From Anoplopoma fimbria (Eukaryota > Chordata > Actinopteri > Perciformes > Anoplopomatidae): a stretch of DNA of 64,000 nt. The stretch spans positions 26,498,323 through 26,562,322 of the forward strand of contig NC_072454.1 of assembly GCF_027596085.1 (NCBI RefSeq). The letters run 5' to 3'. This document shows, one piece after another, positions 56,149 through 64,000 of this stretch. Position 1 is the stretch's first letter, and every line of letters begins with the position of its first letter. The translations under genes and the position numbers were made by a program. The notes below the pieces were generated by a model. It was not told the origin of the DNA. It did not search any database and saw nothing but the letters and a program-made list of their open reading frames with translations.

Positions 56149-56529
56149 CTGAATAAAAAACAAATGATAGATAAAAATCTATTTATAATCTGATCAGATG
56201 TGTTCAGGTATTAAATATTTAGCTCAACATTACTATGTCCTAATCAATGAGCTTTTCTCTTTTTTATTGTGTTATTGAGGATCATCATAATGTCAACCTT
56301 CTTCAGACATCATCCACATATAAACATCATATACCTATTGATGTCAACACAGACTAATATGCTGCTGACTCTAAAGTTTCTTTAAAACACATACTTTTTG
56401 TGACTAGTGACTAAAGTCAGAATGAATTTAACACGTTATGGATATAAATTATGTACTAACATAAATTAGACTTGATTGTTAATTAAACATATTAGCTCTG
56501 TAACAGTAAAAGAGAGTCAGTGAATAGAC

Positions 56530-56668
56530 CTCAGAGACTCCAGTCTACAGTGTGGACTATCCAGTCCAGCAGACAGCAGCCTCACTCCTGAATCGTGCAT
56601 GTGGAGGTAGGCCAGTTCCAGCTCTCTCAGATGGGAGGGGTTGGACTTCAGAGCTGAGGCCAGAGAAG
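56530..56668 (-). pseudogene. Damaged NLR LRR exon
   Basis: Matches the 3' 139 bases of the standard 174-base LRR exon ([20 protein letters not shown] type) and keeps a GT donor (GAG|gtctat). The first about 35 bases and the acceptor are gone: at 56669 the sequence jumps directly to remnants of the preceding intron. Confidence 0.8.
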
Positions 56669-56713
56669 CACAGGCTTAATAAGGCTAATGAAGTTTATCA
56701 CATCTGGACTTAC

Positions 56714-58105
56714 ATTGCTTTTCTGCAGTTCCTCACAGCTGGAATCAGTCTCCACCGTCCCTGCTCTGATGCATTGTACTTCTCCAGGTTCAACTCATCC
56801 AGAACCTCCTCCGACATCTACAGCATGTAGGCCAGAGCTAAGCAGTGCATCTCTGAGAGTTTCCTCTCTGATCTGTTCTCCGACTTCAGGAACTCTTGGA
56901 TCTCCTGATGTACTAAGAGGTCGTTCATCTCCATCAGACAGTGGAAGATGTTGATGCTTCTGTCAGGAGAGATTGTATCGCTGTTCATCTCCTTCAGGTT
57001 GTTGATGGCTCTCTGGATGATTTCTGGACTGTTGTCTGTCTGACCCAGCAGGCCTCCTAAGAGTCTTTGGTTGGACTCCACAGAGAGGCCATGAAGGAAG
57101 CGGACAAACAGGTCCAGGTGGCCATTTTTACTTTCAAGGGATTTCTCCATGGCTCTCCTTAGGAAGTCATCTAGGGATGAGCACTTGTAGTCTTCTCCCA
57201 GGAAGTCCTTTAGTACCACCGTGTTGCTGTTTGTGAAACAGTGGAACATGTAGACTGCAGCCAGAAACTCTTGAACACTCAGATGAACAAAGCAGTAGAC
57301 TGTTTTCTGGAAGATCACACTCTCTCTTTTGAAGATCTGGGTACAAACTCCTGAGTACACCGAGGCCTCTGTGACATCAAGACCACACTGCTCCAGGTCT
57401 TCTTGGTAGAACATGATGTTTCCTTTCTCTAGATGTTCAAACGCCAGCCTCCCCAGCTTCAGAAGAACTTCCCTGTCAGCCTCCGTCAGCTCCTGTGGAC
57501 TCTTCTTATGTCCCTCATGGTACCTCTGCTTCTTCCTCTTTGTCTGGATCAGCAGGAAGTGTGAGTACATGTCAGTCAGAGTCTTGGGCAGCTCTCCTCT
57601 TTGGTCTGTAGTCAGCATGTGGTCCAGAACTTTAGCAGTGATCCAGCAGAAGACTGGGATTAGACACATGATGTGGAGGCTCTTGGATGTCTTGATGTGT
57701 GAGATGATTCTGCTGGACAGCTCTTCATCACTGAATCTCCTCCTGATGTACTCCTCCTTCTGGGGGTCCGTGAAGCCTCGTACTTCTGTTACCCTGTCAA
57801 CGCGTGAAGGAGGAATCTGATTGGCTGCTGCAGGTCTGGAAGTTATCCAGACGAGAGCTGAGGGAAGCAGATTCCCCTCGATGAGGTTTGTCAGCAGCAC
57901 ATTGACTGATGCCTTCTGTGTGACATCAGACAGGACCTTCTTCTTCTGGAAATCCAATGAAAGTCTGCTTTCATCCAGACCATCAAAGATGAAAATAAGT
58001 TTACAGACCGAGAGCTTCTCTGCTGTGACTTTCTGTAATGTTGGATTGAAAACATGGAGCAGCTTCAGAAGACTGTACTGCTCATCTTTGATCAAGTTCA
58101 GCTCC
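56714..58105 (-). pseudogene. NLR NACHT exon, 3' two-thirds
   Basis: An open run of about 425 codons (58095-56818) begins at an internal TTG, with homology extending back to ELNL at about 58104 before an in-frame TGA. Motifs: Walker B LIFIFDGLDES (about residues 33-43), sensor-1 ALVWITSRP (80-88), GFTDPQKEEYI (107-117) and LHIMCLIPVFCW (140-151). The winged-helix and NAD-type region ends in EMHCLALAYML. TAG (56820-56818) then stands where related genes have Gln (CAG); the frame continues [15 protein letters not shown] and [14 protein letters not shown] to a good donor (AAT|gtaagt) at 56714, phase 2. The Walker A half is missing, so nucleotide binding would be lost. Confidence 0.9.
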
Positions 58106-58260
58106 CCTCAACATAAACGCAGGCTTCAGCAGGTAATGTTCAACAAAGGTTCTTTATTCGAATAAATCAAAAGCAAATACAGTCTGTCGTGCGCTCTCCC
58201 ACACTGCCTGGCTTCTCGGAGTGCATGCAGTCCAGTGTCCACGTCGTGTTAGCCTCTCTG
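58106..58260 (-). other. Foreign junction sequence 5' of the NLR relic, LTR-like
   Basis: NACHT homology stops abruptly near 58105. The next stretch (minus strand) contains tgtgggagagcgcacgacag, an AATAAAG at about 58160-58154 and tgctgaagcctgcgtttatg, a layout reminiscent of an LTR U3-R-U5 with a polyadenylation signal. The second end and target duplication were not found. Speculative. Confidence 0.25.
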
Positions 58261-58540
58261 ACTTTTTGATATTCTAGTATATCATGTCTAAAATGGCATA
58301 GTATGGTATGTAGAAAAATACTCATAAGAAGGAGTAAAGAATGAGGACAAAAATTAGGAAAAGTAATAGGTACAGAATGCCGAAGAAAGTCATCAAAAAC
58401 TCATATTATAGTATGTTGAAAAAGTCATAGTATAGTATGCTGAAAAAAACACTAAAAAGGTATTGTATATAACGTCGAAAAAGTCATACTATAGCCTGAC
58501 GAGAAAAGTCATAGAATAGTTTTTTTTTTTATATATTTTT
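58260..58540 (+). repeat. gtcatagtatagtatgctgaaaaa minisatellite
   Basis: Diverged units such as aaactcatattatagtatgt, tgaaaaagtcatagtatagt and cgtcgaaaaagtcatactat follow one another. This is a repeat pattern common in fish genomes. Confidence 0.8.
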
Positions 58541-58544
58541 GACA

Positions 58545-58830
58545 AATTTATGCTTTACTATACTATGCCATTTCTTCTAATATTGCATACTATAATATTA
58601 TTTTTTAATGACATACTAAATTATGATGTTTTTGTGACAATATATTATGGCATCTTTATGGCTGTGACCTTTAATTACATTTTGTATGACTCTCATGGCA
58701 ATAAATACTGTATTTGTATATTTTTATGGAATGCTATACTTCGACTTTTATTTATGTCATGTTTTTATGACCATTTTATGACATACTATACTGTGATATT
58801 TTTTATGACATTTTTATTGCATGCGGATAC
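58545..58830 (-). repeat. Inverted half of the same minisatellite
   Basis: Units now read in the opposite sense: tatgacatactatactgtga, ttttttaatgacatactaaa and acttcgacttttatttatgt. Together with 58260-58540 they form a large imperfect inverted repeat. Confidence 0.65.
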
Positions 58831-58839
58831 AACTTTATT

Positions 58840-60160
58840 TGTTTTCTTCCCAGCTTTACTTTCCACTGTTTTGGAGAATTTCACATGGTTACACTGAGCT
58901 TGCACCAGAGGTAGACAGATGTTTTTACTGATAAGCTGCCTAGTGAGCTGATAAGTTAGATAGCCTGTTAGTTTCATCCACCTCTGGTATGTGGCTCTAC
59001 AGACGTTGACAACTTCAAGAGCCTACATGTTCATGTTGATCTAAGACTTTTTCTTTGACCTGAGATGATTACAGAGAGGGAGGTGAGTGGGACGAATGAA
59101 AGCATTTTAACAACCCATCAGTCTGATACACAGTAGTAAATTGCTCTAAATGGTTTTTTTTCTTCAACATTTCAGCTCCCAGGGTCTTTTATGTCCATCC
59201 AGTAATTGTCAGAGAGCACTGCTATAGATATCACTGTGACTCTACTTGGCAGATAGGATCCCCGATGTTGCCTCTTTCCCTTTGACCTCTTACCATGAAG
59301 AGAAAATCCCTGGAAAAACAAAACATGAACTGTGATGAAGCCCTTGCATATCTGTGCGTTTGTGTGTGGGAAACAGAAATGATTTAAATGAGCTGTGTAC
59401 AGGAACAGAAGGGTGCCATACAGTAATGTGTGTGCCTGTGTGTCCATGGGCATACGTAGGCCTGTAATAGTGTTGGAGATATACATAGCTGGGGCATTAG
59501 CCTGATGTTTTCTTTATTTCAGGGCCGTTGATGTCCTTTATAGTGCCAATATGGATATTCAAGAGATCAGACTTGAAGAAAATTTGTCAGAAGCCTATAT
59601 GCTAAATGTTTTGTCCCACATACGTCCCGGAAATGTGGTTTGTTCGTGGTGCAAACATGCAGCATGCAGCAACAACAGTCTACACAAGGACTCTTTGATG
59701 GTATGTTAATAAATATGAATTTGAAAGCTCAAATGTTATGTCCTTCTTCTCATTCTATTGAAATGTAATATTGTCACTATAAATCTGGTACTTATACGCC
59801 ATTGTTTTATGTCATATATGTAGTTGTTTTACAAGCCAGAAGGGTTCCAACCCAGAACCCAGAACCCAGTGAACCAATTGCACTTATCATTATCTCTTGA
59901 TTAACAACATGTATAATGACGACATGTAATTTGAATGATACCTTCACTGAGAATCCTTTAAAAGGGAAAATAGTTGTATAATGTCTCTGGTGGAGACGTA
60001 AGAATGATTGCAGGCCTGATCATAACAGGCTTAAACATACTGTATAATGACATATGACACTATGTCCATGAAATTTGAGTTTAATTTTCTTGAGCCATGT
60101 TTTCCAGTTATAATTACAACTTGGATATTACAAGTTGGAGAATGGTAGATAGGCCTATAG
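58840..60160. other. Intergenic, no gene seen
   Basis: Short unrelated frames only. The block ctcccagggtcttttatgtc then catccagtaattgtc (59174-59208) has a weak reversed resemblance to 20740-20775 (gacaactactggatggattg), suggesting a short shared repeat. Confidence 0.35.
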
Positions 60161-60167
60161 TTACTCT

Positions 60168-60352
60168 GTGCGGGGATTCAGTGGTCAGTACTGTGGCCTC
60201 ACAGGGTTCTGGGTTGGAACCCTTCCGGATAGGTCGGGCCCTTCTGTGTGGAGATCGAATGTTGTCCCTGTTTTAGCGGTTGTTTTCTCCAGCTTCCTCC
60301 AACAGTCCAAACACATGAAGTTTAGCTTCAGTAGGTTCATTGTGACTCAGCA
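60168..60352 (+). repeat. Degenerate tRNA-derived SINE
   Basis: Blocks gcggggattcagtggtcagt, actgtggcctcacagggttc, tgggttggaacccttccgga, ttctgtgtggagatcgaatg, ttttctccagcttcctccaa and cagtccaaacacatgaagtt line up with a common fish SINE (cagtggttagcactgttgcctcacagcaag...). The B box is present as gggttggaaccc, one base off. The 122-codon frame crossing it is incidental. Confidence 0.65.
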
Positions 60353-60359
60353 GCAGAGG

Positions 60360-62845
60360 CTTCGTTTGGTGGCGCACGTCCAAAACAAACACAAAAAGGC
60401 AGATTGTAATAGAGGCGATATGATAAAACGCTATGAAAGGAGCATAAAAGAAAGAGACATTTTGTCTGCTGTTTGTGATGTACAACTTGGTGCTATGAGC
60501 ATCTCTCATTCAGTCAAATTAGCTCTCAGAGGGTAACTAGTGCTTTAAACGATGAGCGGTTACAGATTATGATTGGATTGTAACTCCTGAAGCATTGCTT
60601 TATGGAAAGGTATGATCCCATGTTTTTGGGCTTCAGCCTTATAAGGGAAAGTCTAGATATCTCACCCTCCATCGCTTTGATTTGGATGCCATACACTGCA
60701 CTTTAGTGTTTTATAGCTATTGAATGTATTCAGTACAGGATGAAATGTAACAACCGTCTTGACTTTTCTTCAAAAGCTTGTGGTTAATGGCCAAATATCT
60801 GCTAAACTAATAGCATTCCCTTCCGCCTCAGTTGTAAGCTGTTAACTGCTTGTGTTGGCACACTAACACACTACGATGGTGACCATGATAATTATACCTG
60901 CTTTGCATTAGCATTAGCACAAAGCACCACCAAACCTCACTGAGGTGCTTGCATGGATCTAGGCTGCAAGTCTTTTGTTAATGTGCATCTCACAAGCCCA
61001 TCGACTTGACGACATAATAGCGCACAGCTTTAAAACCTGCATATCTACTAAAGTAAAAACCAACTGATAGAAATGAACCAGAGAAGTTGCCCGTATAAGC
61101 AGAGCTCAAAATGTGTGTAAACAGAGATGTGTGAGATAAGTTGAGTTTTTAATAGGTTTCATTTGTACATTTTTTTTACCAGCAATGAGTGCAACAAACC
61201 AGACAGTTAGCCCCAAGTTGGCCAACTCAAAAGATAGTTTTCTTGGTATACACATACAGAATATTTCACAATCTACACTTTAAAGTACATGGAGATTACA
61301 GTACAGTTTTCTAAACTGAGACGCAGTCTCAAATTAAGCCACTAGTTTACATCTTCTTGTGTTTTTCTGGCCCAGTGTCATTAGAATGAGTGCTAGTGTT
61401 CACCAAGATGTGAACTGCATCTCCACGGTTTCTTTACCAAAAGTTAATGCTCACCAGTGGTTTTAGGTCATCCGAACAACTGAAGAGCTTTAAACTAAGA
61501 ATACTAAACCTAGCCGGGTTCATACAGGAGGGGAAGAGCAGCGACAGGTGGGGGAACTTACTCTGACCCATTCTGTGGAGCACAAATGCACCCCTCTACG
61601 GTCACTGCACACCAGTCACAAGTTCTAGTGTTCTAAGTTCTCCCTTACTCCCATGGCAACGGGCTGATTTTAGATTTCAATTTCAAACTTGGTGTTACAG
61701 CATTTAAAGATGACAACAACTCAAGGGTCGGAAACTGATTTCCTCACTTCCCTCTGGTGACATCTAACCATGCAGTTGGGTTCAACCCCATGTCGGTCCC
61801 TTGTTTCTGGCTGGAGGCAGAAGTCTCAGAAACAGACATGTCCATGGATGGATGAGAAAAACAGAAAACAATCTGAATGTTACTAGAGAGGAAGTGAGCA
61901 AATATGTCATTTAGGTGATCGCAGCCTTTAAATGCCAGTACATACACTGGGTACTTTTATAGTTGACTTTTAAGGACCATACAAGTGTTTTCTGTTTCCA
62001 CCTATTTACTACAAATAATTAGAGGGGACAACGGTAACCCGAGTGTCTGAGTCTAGCAGTGAATTTAGTGTACATGAGAAATGCGTGGATGTATACGAGA
62101 TTATCAAGAATATCTGAGTGTGACACGAGTTTATTGGACATAGTCAGCCGTCCCAAAAAGCATTGCTGCTCTTCAAACTGTCCAATGGCGGATAGAGAGT
62201 CAGACGGTTTACATAATTAACATTGGATAAAATAATAAGGAATGATGGCGAGTGACGTTAAGGTATATGTACTGTAGAAAACATTTTCCTACACTAAAAT
62301 ATTTAATCCTTTTTGCCCAAGAATAAAACTGTACAATTTTGAAATGAGTAAAAGATGTCATGTTGATTTACATTTGTGATAGACAAGTTTCATTCGACAG
62401 TAAGCCGGACAGGTAAGGTAGTGATTGATACAGTCCCATGAACGGTCCCATGAACGATCTAATCGATCACATGACCACATGTGTCACATACAGTCACATG
62501 AGACAGAGAAGACATGGGTGTACTTTAGTGTGAACTGTTGCTGGTAATGACTTAATTGTCCATTTAAAGACAGAATGTAGTACTTCTAGTACTAGTAGTA
62601 TGTGATTTTGAACACAGCCACAGTCTCTACAAACCGTGGATACAAACTCCACTGAAGGCTGTGAGATGAGGCTAAAAAAAGTCTGAAAGAAACCTAGGAG
62701 GTAGATCTTGAGAAAGTAGAAGTTTGATGGAAAAAATATAAATAAAAAGGTTGACATACTAGTTTACTTTGAGAGCTTCCAACAGCATCTCAAGGTCTTC
62801 ATTAGCAGCTAAGTTTGTCATATCATATACATACTGTAAGAAGAC
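60360..62845. other. Intergenic, no gene seen
   Basis: AT-rich with no domain-bearing frame. It may be untranslated or intronic sequence of a gene beyond the right edge, but nothing in it shows this. Confidence 0.35.
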
Positions 62846-62849
62846 AGTG

Positions 62850-62905
62850 AGATAAGCCCCCTGAGGCAAATGTGTGATTTTGGGCTTTACAAAATAAATT
62901 GAATA
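62850..62905 (+). repeat. Rex1/L2-type LINE 3' tail fragment
   Basis: agataagccccctgaggcaa, atgtgtgattttgggcttta and caaaataaattgaat match the tails at 14957-15029 and 30891-30973. Confidence 0.7.
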
Positions 62906-64000
62906 TCGTTGAAAGTGTCAAAAAGAAGCTTGTAAGTGACTTTGGGTTTTTAAAAAGAATCGTCAAACTATTTACAATTTAGCAAAATAATCTTAAATAT
63001 AAACTAGTATTTCCAATTGTAGGGACTTAGGGGATGTGGCTCTGGAAAAAGCTAGTAGGTGGACCATTTCTCTGATCTTGATCACCTGATCGGCAGAGAG
63101 GAGAAATTTGAACGTTTCCAGCAACAGCTGCCATGTTTTCTGTTTATCAGTTGATAACTAAGGCAAGTCATGAAGTGCACGTCTCTGCAGTGAAAATAAT
63201 GGAAACAAACGGCTGTCTAGAAAGAAGTAACAACACATTGAAGGTACTGTAAGCGTTGTAATTAATCAAATGTTTAGCTGTACTGAGCTGTGCATTATTG
63301 GTATTAAATGGGCGGAAATGTGTGAGAACACTGGTACGATCCTGAAGGACAGTGGAGAGCAGTTCTTTAGTGTCACAGCACACACAGTAACAGAGAAGCA
63401 TGAACACCACAGAGCTGGGGTCTGCTCTCACTGGAAACCTTTACATTATGGGTGGTTTTCACAAGAGTCAACACTTTTACTTCCTCTTCCATCTTTAAGG
63501 ACCCCATCCCTCCTTTGTGAGCTGATTCACAAACCAGTCGGATTGACCAGACCACCCGTGCTACTGGCAAGGAATATGAATTACGTCTTACTTTCCAGAT
63601 GACTTTTATTGCACTTAACCAGAGTAAGAAGAAGCGAGTGTGAATGAAATGAATGCTCGCTGGATTTAGATATCCTACCCATGTGAAAAATGGAAAGGAG
63701 ATCACTGGTTACCCATAACATGCAACTTCAGTTAGGTGTATTATTGGGTTCTAACTTGATGTGCCATGTCTGGACTTTCATGACTCTGTATTTTTACTGT
63801 GACATTCTTTTAATCATGTACGTTTCTGAAATTAAATCTCTCTTTTTTTTTTAGAAACAGGAACTGCATTAATAGATCGTAACACCTGACTTCTGTTAAC
63901 CAAATTTACCTTCCATCTGAATTTCTGTTTAGACAAACTAATGTTTTTGAAAGCATACAAGCCTCCTAGAAAAGCTTTTACATTAAAAAAGCATTACAGT
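62906..64000. other. Right flank, no gene recognised
   Basis: Short overlapping frames on both strands (63168-63705) without motifs or splice support. No repeat family recognised. Confidence 0.35.

Larger units (their letters stand above)
53475..58105 (-). pseudogene. NLRC3-like (fish NLR) pseudogene
   Basis: Relic of a cytosolic pattern-recognition receptor of the large fish NLR-C group, normally FISNA-NACHT-LRR. Present on the minus strand: the back half of the NACHT exon (58105-56714), a damaged LRR exon (56668-56530) and three complete LRR exons (56148-55975, 55148-54975, 53648-53475). Absent: the N-terminal region, FISNA and the Walker A P-loop. A TAG at 56820-56818 stops the NACHT frame, and the following intron is reduced to about 45 bases with loss of the next acceptor. 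With three independent lesions it cannot make a normal receptor. A functional sister copy elsewhere in the genome is likely, as these genes occur in large families. Confidence 0.85.

Noticed and set aside
57413..58165. Plus-strand frames of 114-135 codons
   Set aside because: Antisense shadows of the NACHT coding exon.
60168..60536. 122-codon plus-strand frame
   Set aside because: It crosses a degenerate SINE and shows no protein motif.
1..64000. CRISPR array, operon, phage or plasmid functions
   Set aside because: No regularly spaced repeats with unique spacers, no ribosome-binding-site-led gene clusters; the content is vertebrate throughout.

Overview
The window reads as vertebrate nuclear DNA, most likely from a percomorph teleost. 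It is AT-rich, most of it is non-coding, coding blocks are short and bounded by GT/AG splice sites, and there are many fish-type repeats: a Tc1/mariner element, tRNA-derived SINEs sharing a LINE tail, L2/Rex1- and RTE-type retrotransposon relics, AC and GGTT microsatellites, and a fish-type NLR immune gene. No bacterial, phage or CRISPR features are visible.

Left part (1-41.3 kb). An almost complete Tc1-type transposon with an intact 340-codon transposase lies at 1206-2796. Next comes one host gene on the minus strand, running from a start codon at 41050 to a stop at 4667. I assembled it from six exons: 41050-40972, 25156-24360, 15668-15507, 10734-10572, 5446-5319 and 4792-4667. Every splice site is GT/AG and every exon junction keeps phase (1, 0, 0, 1, 0), giving a predicted 484-residue soluble protein. 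Short blocks (a DSGVE motif, a leucine/glutamine-rich helical segment, a C-terminal WGRVK block) resemble, from memory, the DUF4657/C8orf58 family of unknown function. Its large introns hold SINEs, LINE tails, foldback hairpins and copies of an unnamed repeat of about 450 bp.

Middle part (41.3-53 kb). This is mostly intergenic and repeat-dominated: a third copy of the 450 bp repeat, two tRNA-derived SINEs (46.85 and 48.76 kb), a decayed RTE-like reverse transcriptase fragment (49.06-49.86 kb), and a chimera in which an L2-type LINE tail runs into the C-terminus of an RTE-like LINE (51.53-52.20 kb).

Right part (53.4-58.1 kb). A decayed NLRC3-like gene lies on the minus strand. It keeps the second half of a NACHT domain (Walker B present; FISNA and Walker A missing), one in-frame stop, one damaged LRR exon and three intact 174-base LRR exons. 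Its 5' side ends abruptly against possible LTR-like sequence and then an inverted minisatellite. From 58.8 to 64 kb I recognise only a degenerate SINE and a LINE tail.

I found no convincing new multi-gene system. The points most worth following up are the reconstructed six-exon gene, the intact Tc1 transposase between unequal terminal repeats, the perfect hairpin just inside a splice donor, and the structure of the broken NLR locus.
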